Source of the DNA: Novipirellula caenicola
GTDB lineage: Bacteria; Planctomycetota; Planctomycetia; Pirellulales; Pirellulaceae
DNA length: 64,000 bases
NCBI RefSeq assembly: GCF_039545035.1
Contig: NZ_BAABRO010000017.1
Location: 88,431 to 152,430, forward strand
Reading direction: 5' to 3'
A program made the position numbers and the translations under genes. The notes beneath the pieces are model-generated. The model was not told the origin of the DNA and made no database searches. It saw only the letters and a program-made list of their open reading frames with translations. Of the stretch, positions 1 through 8,887 are shown in pieces (positions within the stretch are counted from its first letter, which is position 1; every line of letters begins with the position of its first letter).

Positions 1-9
1 ATGTTTCCT

Positions 10-1596
10 CTATTCCCATTCAATGGTTGCTGGGGGTTTGCTGCTGATGTCGTAACACACTCGGTTGATTCCCGCGACTTCGTTGATGATCCGCGTGCTC
101 ATGCGGGCCAGCAGGTCGTAGGGCAGATGGCTCCAATCGGCGGTCATGAAGTCATCCGTTTTGACGCTGCGGATCGCAATCGCATTGTCATAGGTGCGTG
201 CATCGCCCATCACGCCAACGCTTTGCACCGGCAACAGCACGGCAAACGATTGGCTGGTTTCGCGATACAGTCCCGCGTTGACGATCTCTTCGACGACGAT
301 CGAGTCGGCTTCGCGAAGGACTTGCAATTTTTCGCGAGTGACTTCGCCAAGGCAACGCACGGCCAAGCCGGGGCCTGGGAACGGGTGTCGCCAAACGAGC
401 GATTCAGGTAGCCCCAATTCGAGCCCCAATCGACGCACTTCGTCTTTGAACAGGTCCCGCAGCGGTTCGATCAATTCAAACCCAAGTTCCTCGGGCAGAC
501 CGCCCACGTTGTGGTGCAGTTTGATTGTCGCCGCAGGCCCGTCGGGATCGGCGCCACTTTCGATCACGTCGGGATACAACGTGCCTTGGGCTAAGAAGTG
601 AGCGTTTTTGATCTTGGTTGCTTCTTCTTTGAAACAGTCTATGAAGGCGAAGCCGATTCGTCGACGTTTTTCTTGTGGTTCACTGATTCCAGCCAGCGTC
701 GCCAGGAATCGTTCTTCGGCATGGACCACGTGCAGGTCGGTTTTGAAGTGGTCGCTGAATTCGCGAATCACCAACGCTTGCTCGTCTTTGCGTAGCAAGC
801 CGTTGTCGATCAAGATGCACGAAAGCTGTGGTCCAATCGCTTTGTACAACAGGGCCGCGACGACCGAGGAATCGACACCCCCGCTCAGTCCACAAATCAC
901 CCGGCGATCGCCGACCAATTCACGGACGTGATCGATGGCGGCTTGAGCAAAATCGCCGAGTTGCCAAGTGCCTTCGCAGCCACACACGTCGATGACAAAG
1001 TTCTTGAGGATCTGCCCGCCCTGGGGCGTATGCGTGACCTCGGGGTGAAATTGCATCCCATAGATCGGAAGCGTGCGATGCGCGATCGCGGCGTAGGGGC
1101 AGGTGCTGGTTTGAGCGAGCGGTTCGAAGACTTCCGAGATCGAAGAGACCTGGTCCCCGTGGCTCATCCAGACTTCGATTTCGCCTTCGAGGTCGCGGAA
1201 CAGAGTTTCGTTATTTTTGATCGTGCATGCCGCCCGGCCGTATTCGCGGCTAGGGGTGTTGTCGACTTTGCCCCCCAGTGCGGCACAGGCCAATTGCATG
1301 CCGTAGCAGATGCCCAGCACCGGGATGCCCAATTCAAATAGTTTCGGGTCACACTTGGGCGCCCCTTCGACGTAAACGCTTGACGGCCCGCCCGACAAGA
1401 TAATCCCTTTGGGATTCAGTTCAGCGATCCGATCGGCCGCGATGTCATGTCGCAGGATTTGGCAGTAAACATTTTGTTCCCGCACGCGGCGGGCGATCAG
1501 TTGGGCGTACTGGGATCCAAAATCGAGCACCACGATCCGCTGGGCGGTCAGGCTGTCGGTCGTGTATTCAGACGCAGATAAAGTCGTGTCGGCCAT
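10..1596 (-). CDS. guaA: GMP synthase (glutamine-hydrolysing)
   Basis: Converts XMP to GMP with glutamine and ATP, the last step of guanine nucleotide synthesis, in the cytoplasm. The 528-residue product has the full family architecture. An N-terminal class I glutamine amidotransferase carries the nucleophile Cys97 in GICYG and the His184/Glu186 pair in HPEV. An ATP-pyrophosphatase domain follows with the SGGVDS loop at about 238-243, then the C-terminal dimerisation domain ending in IEWE. The frame stays open 38 codons further upstream, but that extension is not family-like. I chose the ATG at 1596, which begins MADTTLS and leads directly into the amidotransferase domain. It is divergent from surE. 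Confidence 0.97.
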   Translation of the reverse strand: MADTTLSASEYTTDSLTAQRIVVLDFGSQYAQLIARRVREQNVYCQILRHDIAADRIAELNPKGIILSGGPSSVYVEGAPKCDPKLFELGIPVLGICYGMQLACAALGGKVDNTPSREYGRAACTIKNNETLFRDLEGEIEVWMSHGDQVSSISEVFEPLAQTSTCPYAAIAHRTLPIYGMQFHPEVTHTPQGGQILKNFVIDVCGCEGTWQLGDFAQAAIDHVRELVGDRRVICGLSGGVDSSVVAALLYKAIGPQLSCILIDNGLLRKDEQALVIREFSDHFKTDLHVVHAEERFLATLAGISEPQEKRRRIGFAFIDCFKEEATKIKNAHFLAQGTLYPDVIESGADPDGPAATIKLHHNVGGLPEELGFELIEPLRDLFKDEVRRLGLELGLPESLVWRHPFPGPGLAVRCLGEVTREKLQVLREADSIVVEEIVNAGLYRETSQSFAVLLPVQSVGVMGDARTYDNAIAIRSVKTDDFMTADWSHLPYDLLARMSTRIINEVAGINRVCYDISSKPPATIEWE

Positions 1597-1729
1597 TGCA
1601 ACGTTTGGGTTGTTTCCGCGCGTGGAAATCGTCTTTGCAGAGAGTCTTTTCGAGCGAGCGGAATGAGTGGTGTCGCAGGAAAGAATCACGAAGTGTAGAA
1701 AATGCCACATTGATACCCAAGGGGCCTGC

Positions 1730-1758
1730 TTGGATCGTTCTGCGATCCCGCGTTATTT
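1730..1758 (+). promoter_or_regulatory. Possible sigma70-type promoter upstream of surE
   Basis: TTGGAT and TTATTT are separated by 17 bases in the guaA-surE divergent region, about 75 bases before the surE start. The spacing is ideal but the -10 match is poor, so this is a weak inference. Confidence 0.25.
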
Positions 1759-1833
1759 TGCACGGCGTTTTTTTAGCGGCGGGGCTCCTTTGATTGCGGT
1801 ATCGTTCGTCAATCTCTCTTTAAATCGATCGCA

Positions 1834-2595
1834 ATGAGAATTTTATTAACCAACGACGACGGCGTTTTCGCTCCGGGGCTTGCCGCACTCGAACAACAAC
1901 TTCGTCATTTAGGCGAGGTTGTGGTCGTGGCGCCGGCGACGGAACAGAGCGGAGTGGGGCATTCGATCACGTTTTTGTCACCGCTGACCTGCAAATCAAT
2001 CCGCCGCGACGGTCGGCATTGGGCGTGGGCGGTCGATGGGTCGCCCGCCGATTGTGTGAAATTGGCGATCGCCGAGCTGTTCAAGGACAATCCGGTCGAT
2101 TTGGTCGTCAGCGGGATCAATAACGGTCTCAACGCCGGCGTCAATGTGCTGTACAGCGGGACCGTCGCCGCCGCGATCGAAGGGGCTTTCTTTGGCGTGA
2201 CCAGCGTCGCAGTGTCGTTGGAGTACGATCCCGATGCCGATTTCCAGGCGGCCGCCGTGATCGCACGCGACGTCGTCGGCGGACTGATGAAACGTTCCGA
2301 AGCCAAGGGAAAACTCTTTAATCTGAATATCCCCACTGCAGCCACGCTTTCGCCTCCCCATCTAGCGATCGTCCCGATGGGGCTGGACCAATACGGCCGA
2401 ACTTACGAAAAACGCCAAGATCCGGGGGGGCGAGACTACTACTGGGCGCTTTGGTCGGAACCCAAGCAACCACCGGCCGAACACTTCGATGTGACCGCAT
2501 TACGCAACGGTAACGTGACTCTAACCCCCCTACAGTTCGACCTCACCGTTCAGCCGCTGCTGGAATCGATGGGGGATTGGGGGCTCGAGATTTGA
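1834..2595 (+). CDS. surE: 5'/3'-nucleotidase SurE
   Basis: Metal-dependent nucleoside monophosphatase of the SurE family, cytoplasmic, 253 residues, the usual length. The N-terminal TNDDG motif supplies the metal ligands Asp8 and Asp9. Ser39 in the SGVGHS stretch and the Asn pair at 96-97 in SGINNGLNAG complete the active site seen in the family. The ATG at 1834 gives the canonical start MRILLTNDDG, so no other start is plausible. It lies 160 bases before transketolase on the same strand; I see no clear terminator between them. Confidence 0.96.
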   Translation: MRILLTNDDGVFAPGLAALEQQLRHLGEVVVVAPATEQSGVGHSITFLSPLTCKSIRRDGRHWAWAVDGSPADCVKLAIAELFKDNPVDLVVSGINNGLNAGVNVLYSGTVAAAIEGAFFGVTSVAVSLEYDPDADFQAAAVIARDVVGGLMKRSEAKGKLFNLNIPTAATLSPPHLAIVPMGLDQYGRTYEKRQDPGGRDYYWALWSEPKQPPAEHFDVTALRNGNVTLTPLQFDLTVQPLLESMGDWGLEI

Positions 2596-2757
2596 CGGAC
2601 CCTTTTGGCGTTCGCTCCGGGCGGCTAATATTTGCAGAACTGTACCATTTTGCTGTGGTCGCGTATCCCTTCCACAGCCCCTGTTAAAATCGCCATTTCC
2701 ACGAAACGAATCGCGGATTTACTTATTCCAACCCTCTTCCAGAGAGCGACTGTACCG

Positions 2758-4803
2758 ATGAGCGTAGCCACCACGAACATTCAAACTCTAGCCATCGATA
2801 CCATCCGAGCCCTCAGCATGGATGCTGTGCAGACAGCAAACAGCGGGCACCCCGGTACCCCCATGGCATTGGCCCCGGTGGCTTACCAAGTCTTCAACAA
2901 GACGATGACTTACGATCCCGCTCGTCCGCATTGGCCCAACCGCGATCGATTCGTGCTGTCGTGTGGCCACGCATCGATGTTGCTCTACAGCACGCTGCAT
3001 TTGGCGGGAGTTAAGGCGGTCGATAAATCGGGCAAGGTTCTCGATGAGCTTTCGATCAAGCTCGAAGACATCAAGAACTTTCGTCAAATTGGCAGCGTTT
3101 GTGCCGGGCACCCCGAGTTCGCTGAGGCGGCCGGGATCGAAACGACCACGGGGCCGCTGGGAGCCGGTGTCAGCAATTCGGTCGGGATGGCGATGGCCGA
3201 AAAATGGCTCGCGGCAAACTACAACACGGACGACGAGGTGCTGTTTGACTACAACACCTACGCGCTCTGCAGTGATGGGGACTTGATGGAAGGCGTTGCT
3301 TGTGAAGCCGCTTCGGTCGCCGGCCACCTGAAACTCGACAACCTGTGCTGGTTGTACGACGACAACCATATCACGATCGAAGGCGACACCGATCTTTCGT
3401 TCAGCGAAGATGTTGCGACCCGCTTCGAAGGGTTGGGGTGGAACGTGCTTCGCGTGGATGATGCCAACGACACCAAAGCCTTGGCTGCAGCACTGGAAAA
3501 ATTCCATGCATGCAAAGACAAACCGACGTTGATCATCGTTCGCAGCGTGATCGGTTGGGGGGCGCCAAACAAGCAAAATACGCACGGGGCGCACGGTGCA
3601 CCCCTTGGATGGGACGAAGTCGCGTTGGCCAAAAAAGCCTACGGATTGCCGACGGACGAGAAATTCTACGTGCCCGAGGGAGTTCGCGAAGACTTTGCGA
3701 GCAATGTCGGAGCCCGCGGCAGCGAAGCGTCCGAAGCTTGGGATGCCGTGTGGGCGAAGTATCAGAAGTCGAATCCCGAAAAAGCGGCTGAACTCGAAGC
3801 GATGTTCGCTGGCAAATTGCCTGAAGGATGGGACAAGGACATTCCAGTCTTCGAAGCGAGCGAAAAAGGGGACGCGACCCGCAATAGCAGCGGCAAGGTG
3901 CTCAACGCGATCGCCAAGAACATCCCGTTCATGATCGGGGGATCCGCCGACTTGGCTCCTAGTAACAAGAGCGATTTGACGTTCGAAGGTGCGGGCGATT
4001 TTCTGCCTGGGCAGTACAAAGGCCGCAACCTGCACTTTGGAATCCGCGAGCACGCGATGTCCGGAATCGTCAATGGTTTGTCGCTCTCAGGACTGCGAAG
4101 CTACGCGGCGACCTTCTTCGTGTTCAGCGATTACATGCGAGGCGGGCTGCGATTGAGCAGCATCATGCATCAACCGGTGATCTACATTCTGACGCACGAT
4201 TCGATCGGCGTGGGTGAAGACGGGCCAACGCATCAACCGATCGAGCATTTGACCGCTTGCCGTGCCATTCCGGGGATGAACGTTTTCCGTCCCGGCGATG
4301 CGAACGAAGTGGCCGAATGTTATCGCGCGGCGATGAACATCAGTGACCACCCGTCGATGTTCGTATTGTCACGTCAGAACATGCCGACTTTGGACCGCAC
4401 CAAGTATGCAGCGGCCAGCGGATGCAGTCGCGGTGGCTACATCTTGAGTGATTGCGAGGGAACCCCCGACGTGATCCTGATGGGCAGCGGCAGCGAATTG
4501 TACATGGCTGTCGATGCGGCAACTGAACTGACCGCGGCCGGCAAAAAGGTGCGTGTCGTCAGCATGCCTTGTATGGACATCTTTGCTAACCAGGATCAAG
4601 CGTACATTGATAGTGTGTTGCCGCCCGAAGTGACCAACCGGGTCGCCGTTGAGGCGGGAATCCGCATGTGCTGGGATCGCTGGATTGGCAGCAAGGGCAA
4701 GTTTGTGGGCATGAGCGGTTTTGGGGCCAGCGGGCCATTTGACGCCGTTTATGAGCACTTTGGTATCAATACAGCTGCAGTGGTTGCCGCGGCTAAAGGT
4801 TGA
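2758..4803 (+). CDS. tkt: Transketolase
   Basis: Thiamine-diphosphate enzyme that transfers two-carbon units between sugar phosphates in the non-oxidative pentose phosphate pathway. The 681-residue product matches the family length. It has the N-terminal AIDTIRALSMDAV and SGHPGTP motifs, the TPP-binding SDGDLMEG...YDDNHITIEG segment, the central pyrimidine-binding domain with the GIREHAM motif and DSIGVGEDGPTHQP, and a C-terminal domain. The frame is open 42 codons upstream, but homology begins at the ATG at 2758. An AGAGAG tract lies about 10 bases before that start. Confidence 0.97.
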   Translation: MSVATTNIQTLAIDTIRALSMDAVQTANSGHPGTPMALAPVAYQVFNKTMTYDPARPHWPNRDRFVLSCGHASMLLYSTLHLAGVKAVDKSGKVLDELSIKLEDIKNFRQIGSVCAGHPEFAEAAGIETTTGPLGAGVSNSVGMAMAEKWLAANYNTDDEVLFDYNTYALCSDGDLMEGVACEAASVAGHLKLDNLCWLYDDNHITIEGDTDLSFSEDVATRFEGLGWNVLRVDDANDTKALAAALEKFHACKDKPTLIIVRSVIGWGAPNKQNTHGAHGAPLGWDEVALAKKAYGLPTDEKFYVPEGVREDFASNVGARGSEASEAWDAVWAKYQKSNPEKAAELEAMFAGKLPEGWDKDIPVFEASEKGDATRNSSGKVLNAIAKNIPFMIGGSADLAPSNKSDLTFEGAGDFLPGQYKGRNLHFGIREHAMSGIVNGLSLSGLRSYAATFFVFSDYMRGGLRLSSIMHQPVIYILTHDSIGVGEDGPTHQPIEHLTACRAIPGMNVFRPGDANEVAECYRAAMNISDHPSMFVLSRQNMPTLDRTKYAAASGCSRGGYILSDCEGTPDVILMGSGSELYMAVDAATELTAAGKKVRVVSMPCMDIFANQDQAYIDSVLPPEVTNRVAVEAGIRMCWDRWIGSKGKFVGMSGFGASGPFDAVYEHFGINTAAVVAAAKG

Positions 4804-4940
4804 TCCTACGGTGCTTTCGGGGCAGACCGAGTTTGAGCGAGTGGTTTTTATCTAGGCGTGTGCCTACTATGTCTCGTTGGCGGTCCCTTGGTGGGGCCGC
4901 CATTGATTTCCATCGCGATTGCAAGACGAAGGTTTGTTCG

Positions 4941-6458
4941 ATGTGCTGTTTGCACCTCCGATACCGACACGGTTCACTGCATAGGATCGTTCTAGGATTG
5001 CTGTGTTGGGGGGCGATGGGTGAATCGCAGCTGTGGGCCGATTGGCCGCAGTGGCGCGGAGCCAACCGCGATGGGTACGCTGAATCGACTAACTTGATTC
5101 GCGATTTGCCCGCAGCGGGGCTGTCGCCGATGTGGGAATTGACCGGCTTTGAAGGCGGAAATTCCGGCGGATGGAGTTCGCCGGTCATTGCCGATGGCAA
5201 GGTCTACGTCTACGCCCACACCAAGAGCAAGAAAGAGGGGGGCACGCTGGGGCAGGCACAATACCCTTGGTTGCCGCCTGAAAAACGCACCGGGATGACC
5301 GATGCCGAGTACGAAGCGTACGAGGTCAAACGGCGTGATGAAAACGAGGCTCGTGCGAAGGCGTTCTCTTTCGAGCAGCGAGTCGTTTGCTTGGATTTAG
5401 AATCGGGCGAAACGATTTGGGACAAGCGAACGCCAGTGGTTTACACGCGATTTGTTCAATCGGGAACGCCGTGTGTTGCCGATGGAAAACTTTTGGTCCT
5501 CGGCCCCGAGCGAACGGCGTATTGCTACGACGCAGAAACAGGCAACGTGATTTGGACCGAGCGGTTGTCCGGCGAATTTCGTGACGAGTTCTTCGCTAGC
5601 TCGTTTGTCGTGCACGCGGATGTGGCGATGGTGGCCTGTGGAGCCCTGGTCGCGTTGGATGTGTCAGATGGCCGTTTGTTGTGGCAGGGACAGACACCGC
5701 TGGATTACGCATCGCATAGCAGTCCGGTGGTTTGGCAGTTGGGGGATCAGCCAAGCCGTGCGGACGTCGTGATCGCCAACACCAAAGGCGGGCGAACCGA
5801 AGCCTATCGAATTGCCGATGGGACATGGTTATGGGATCTGCAATCGGGGGCCGGGCAATCAACGCCGATTGTCACCGCAGATTTGTTGTTGACCTATGGA
5901 TCGTCGCGAAAGAATGGTTTGAGTGCGTATCGGTTGGACGCCACAGCGGCGGACGTCGCGCCTGAATTGGCGTGGCGTTTTCGCGGGGCTGCGGATTCTG
6001 GATCGACGCCGGCTGTGTACAAAAACTCAGTTTTTGTGCAAGGCGAAAAGCGGTTGGCCAAGGTTCGTTTGCAGGATGGGGATACTGTTTGGCAAACCAC
6101 GTTGTCCATTTCCAATCCTCGCTACACATCCCCGGTGGTAGCCGGCGACCTGCTTTATTTCGGTTGGGATGGCGTGTTGTGTGTGGATGCCGCAAACGAT
6201 CGATATCGGGCGCTTTTTGATGCGGAAATTGATTCCGAAGGACGCCTAATCAAGAGTGACGATTTGAGAAGCAAGTTGAATCTTGACGCGATCGAAGAGC
6301 AGGATGGGGCTGGCGAAGCAGAGAAGGTTTGGCAGAAAGCACTCTCGTTTGGCCCGTTGGCGTGTGCAACGCCTGCAATCAGCGATGGGGTCATGTTGGT
6401 TCGTCGACGCGACTCTCTGGTCTGCTATCAACTGGGCACTGAGGGCGAAGCGAGGTAG
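4941..6458 (+). CDS. Secreted PQQ-type beta-propeller (BamB-like) protein
   Basis: Probable periplasmic protein of about 505 residues built from repeated beta-propeller blades of the PQQ/quinoprotein-like kind. Blade motifs such as VVCLDLESGETIW, AYCYDAETGNVIW and LVALDVSDGRLLW recur through the chain. The mature start WPQWRGANRDG is typical of planctomycete outer-membrane-assembly-like propellers. The frame opens at 4800, but the ATG at 4941 follows a GAAGG Shine-Dalgarno and begins a signal peptide ending near LWA-DWPQ. No catalytic residues are identifiable, so an enzymatic role is not supported. Substrate and partner are unknown. Confidence 0.85.
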   Translation: MCCLHLRYRHGSLHRIVLGLLCWGAMGESQLWADWPQWRGANRDGYAESTNLIRDLPAAGLSPMWELTGFEGGNSGGWSSPVIADGKVYVYAHTKSKKEGGTLGQAQYPWLPPEKRTGMTDAEYEAYEVKRRDENEARAKAFSFEQRVVCLDLESGETIWDKRTPVVYTRFVQSGTPCVADGKLLVLGPERTAYCYDAETGNVIWTERLSGEFRDEFFASSFVVHADVAMVACGALVALDVSDGRLLWQGQTPLDYASHSSPVVWQLGDQPSRADVVIANTKGGRTEAYRIADGTWLWDLQSGAGQSTPIVTADLLLTYGSSRKNGLSAYRLDATAADVAPELAWRFRGAADSGSTPAVYKNSVFVQGEKRLAKVRLQDGDTVWQTTLSISNPRYTSPVVAGDLLYFGWDGVLCVDAANDRYRALFDAEIDSEGRLIKSDDLRSKLNLDAIEEQDGAGEAEKVWQKALSFGPLACATPAISDGVMLVRRRDSLVCYQLGTEGEAR

Positions 6459-6701
6459 GGCTATCTGGTGGGTGTCTTCAAGGGGGTAATCGAGGGAATA
6501 TCGGATCACCGTGATTCGCGATATGTTTGGCGGATCGATTCGCGTTGGGCCCCATTTTAGCATCATTTATCTTCATTTACGGGGGATTGGTTTTCCTAAC
6601 TTGTTGGTAGGCGGGACTTTTTAAACAGTACAAATCGAGCGGGTGCCCGTTAATACACTTAGGGGGGCTTGTCTTGATAAAACAAGGATGGGCAGCAACT
6701 T

Positions 6702-7823
6702 ATGCAAGCGACAACACGATTTGAGCCGAATCCCACGGTGACTCTTCATGGGTCGGCTCATGGTAATACCGATAAAGAGTTGGTGCGTCGCTATGATGAA
6801 CTCACTCGGGCGCCGAAGGTCAGCTGGACGGGGCATCATCATTTGCTTCGTCTGCTCGGCCAGGGCGGCCAGGGTGAAGTGTATCTGACCGAGTACCGAG
6901 GCACCGACGGGTTTACCGTTCCGGTGGCGATGAAGGTGTTCTCGCCGGAACGCTACACCGATGCACGTGCCTACGAAGAATCGATGGCGCGGGTCGCCAC
7001 GGTGGCGGCTCGTGTGGCGTTGATCCAGCACGACAATTTGCTGGACGTGCAGAATTTCTTCGAACGCGACCGCATCCGCATCATGATGATGGAATGGGTT
7101 GATGGTTACGATTTGCGGCAATTGGTTTCGCCGAGCTGTTTAGAGTTGCTACACAATCGTGTCAGCCAGCGGCGTTGGGATTACATCAACGAGGTGATCC
7201 TGACCGATGGGATGCAGCAGTCGCGTTTCAAGGCCGGTGTGGCCGTCGCAATTGTGCGTGAATGTTTAGCGGCGCTTGCCGCGCTGCATCGTGAAAATAT
7301 CGTCCACGGCGATGTCAAACCAGCGAACATCATGCTGAAGCGATCCGGGCACACCAAGTTGATCGACATGGGGTCGGCGTTCGATTTCACCAACCCGCCG
7401 CGGGATCGCGAGTGTACTCCGGTATACGCCGCTCCCGAAGTCCTTGAAAACAACGAAGCGACACCGCGCAGTGACTTGGCCAGCGTGGGCTACGTGTTAA
7501 TCGAATTGTTAAGCGGCTTGAATCCGTTTAGTGAATTTGAGAATCTAAGGCAATTGTTGCAAGCCAAACGCGAGCTCCCGGCTCGTTTGCACAAAATTTT
7601 GCCCGGCGATGTGCTGCGAAACGAATTGCTGATGAACTTTTTGTTGGGGCTGATCGCACCGGATCCGAATCGACGCTTTCCCAGCGCCGAGGCGGCCGAG
7701 CATGTCGAGCAAGGCGCTGCGGCATTTCATCGTCAATTGATTCGCAGCGACATGGCAACTGAGTACGACAATGACATTCGCGTCTGGCTCGAAGAGCTCA
7801 GGCAACTCGAGGAATTTGAGTAG
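6702..7823 (+). CDS. Serine/threonine protein kinase (non-RD type)
   Basis: Cytoplasmic Hanks-type kinase of 373 residues with no transmembrane segment. A short N-terminal lead precedes the kinase fold. The glycine-rich loop GQGGQGEVY is at 53-61, the ATP lysine is Lys78 in VAMK, and the catalytic loop HGDVKPAN at 202-209 keeps Asp204 and Asn209. The metal-binding motif is DMG at 222-224, and APE is at 244-246. HRD has become HGD and DFG has become DMG, so this is a non-RD kinase, but the catalytic residues are intact. It lies 10 bases upstream of the phosphatase-family gene and is probably co-transcribed with it. The substrate is unknown. Confidence 0.9.
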   Translation: MQATTRFEPNPTVTLHGSAHGNTDKELVRRYDELTRAPKVSWTGHHHLLRLLGQGGQGEVYLTEYRGTDGFTVPVAMKVFSPERYTDARAYEESMARVATVAARVALIQHDNLLDVQNFFERDRIRIMMMEWVDGYDLRQLVSPSCLELLHNRVSQRRWDYINEVILTDGMQQSRFKAGVAVAIVRECLAALAALHRENIVHGDVKPANIMLKRSGHTKLIDMGSAFDFTNPPRDRECTPVYAAPEVLENNEATPRSDLASVGYVLIELLSGLNPFSEFENLRQLLQAKRELPARLHKILPGDVLRNELLMNFLLGLIAPDPNRRFPSAEAAEHVEQGAAAFHRQLIRSDMATEYDNDIRVWLEELRQLEEFE

Positions 7824-7833
7824 TAGTTTTAGG

Positions 7834-8628
7834 ATGGATCAGCAGCATCTAGAAGTCGCAGTGGCTGCGGCAAAAGCCGGCGCGGTCGAATTAATGGCTC
7901 GCCGAGACGACCGAGTGGTGCGTGAGAAAGCTCCCAAAGATCTGGTGACCGACGCGGATCTCGCCTCGCAGAAAGCCGTTCGCAAAATTTTGATGGATGC
8001 GTTTGCCGGCTACGGCTTCGTGGGCGAAGAGGAAGGTGAAAATGAGCCTCCCGAAGCGGTGCGACAGGGCAAACAGGACGCGCCGCCTTGCTGGGTCGTT
8101 GATCCGCTCGACGGCACCGTCAATTATGTCCATCGCTTGCAAAGTTTTGCAGTTTCAATCGGGTTGTATGTCGCCGGAAAGATGCGGCTGGGCGTGATTT
8201 ACGATCCTGTCTGTGATGAAATGTTTACCGCGATCGATGGCGGTGGCGCTTTTGTCAACGGTCGCCCGATGCACGTCAGTGGTCAAGAAAATCTATACGA
8301 CAGCATGATGGCGTGCAGTTTTCCAGCGGGCGTGAAGGGGGATTCGCCGGACGTGGCCCGCTTCGTTCGTGTGCTTGAAAAAACACGCGCGCTGCGGCGA
8401 CTTGGTTCCTGTGCACTGAATCTTTGCTACGTCGCCGATGGCCGCTTGGATGGCTATTGGGCTACCTGCGTGCACTCGTGGGACGCCGCTGCCGGGATCG
8501 TCATTGCTCGCGAATCCGGAGCCACGTTGACCTCGTATGACGGATCCGAGTTTGACGATTGGGAGCCGCGGTTTTGTGTTTCGAGTTCGCCGAAACTGCA
8601 GCAGTCGCTGGTCGAATTGTTGGCGTAA
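7834..8628 (+). CDS. Inositol monophosphatase family protein
   Basis: Mg-dependent phosphomonoesterase of the IMPase/FIG superfamily, 264 residues, cytoplasmic. The metal site is complete: Glu65-Glu66 in GEEEGE, Asp90 and Asp93 in DPLDGT, and Asp217 in the C-terminal WDAAAG motif. The substrate could be inositol phosphate, histidinol phosphate or PAP; sequence alone does not decide. The frame opens at 7771 inside the kinase gene, but the ATG at 7834 (MDQQHLEV) is the family-like start and leaves a 10-base gap to the kinase stop. The gene ends in an intrinsic terminator that overlaps its stop codon. Confidence 0.92.
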   Translation: MDQQHLEVAVAAAKAGAVELMARRDDRVVREKAPKDLVTDADLASQKAVRKILMDAFAGYGFVGEEEGENEPPEAVRQGKQDAPPCWVVDPLDGTVNYVHRLQSFAVSIGLYVAGKMRLGVIYDPVCDEMFTAIDGGGAFVNGRPMHVSGQENLYDSMMACSFPAGVKGDSPDVARFVRVLEKTRALRRLGSCALNLCYVADGRLDGYWATCVHSWDAAAGIVIARESGATLTSYDGSEFDDWEPRFCVSSSPKLQQSLVELLA

Positions 8629-8646
8629 CGCTAGAGAGCGTTTTTT
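8627..8646 (+). terminator. Intrinsic terminator after the IMPase-family gene
   Basis: A six-base-pair stem AACGCT/AGCGTT with an AGAG loop is followed by a run of T. It starts within the stop codon of the upstream gene. Confidence 0.7.
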
Positions 8647-8768
8647 CTTGTAGCGTCTGCACCAATTTCGCCGTAGCGGAAGTCGTCAAGACTTTCGTTC
8701 TCATGTCGTATGCCTGCCAGGAATCTTTGGCGGCTCGTTGATCTAATCCAACTGCAAATCGCAACGTT

Positions 8769-8830
8769 GAGCCGCGGGCCGTGAGGCGCCGGGTCGTGCG
8801 TGGGACCCGGCCGCTGACGCGTCGCGGCTC
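8769..8830. repeat. Imperfect palindromic intergenic repeat
   Basis: GC-rich imperfect palindrome of about 62 bases whose outer arms (GAGCCGCG / CGCGGCTC) and inner arms (GCCGGGT / ACCCGGC) pair. Its right half, including GGCCGCTGACGCGTC, recurs at 54088-54121, so it is a dispersed element rather than a gene-specific signal. It lies between the convergent IMPase-family gene and dnaX. Confidence 0.6.
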
Positions 8831-8838
8831 ACTGAATC

Positions 8839-8887
8839 AAAAGCCACGCAGAAAGCTCGCGGCGAAATCGTGGCTAGCGTGGCTTTT
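8839..8887 (-). terminator. Probable terminator of dnaX
   Basis: Perfect 11-base inverted arms (AAAAGCCACGC and its complement) enclose 27 bases and end in TTTT on the minus strand. The left half of the RNA stem includes the last dnaX codons and touches the stop codon. Confidence 0.55.

Noticed and set aside
2788..4053. 421-residue open frame antisense to transketolase
   Set aside because: It mirrors codon bias of the real gene on the other strand and has no family features.
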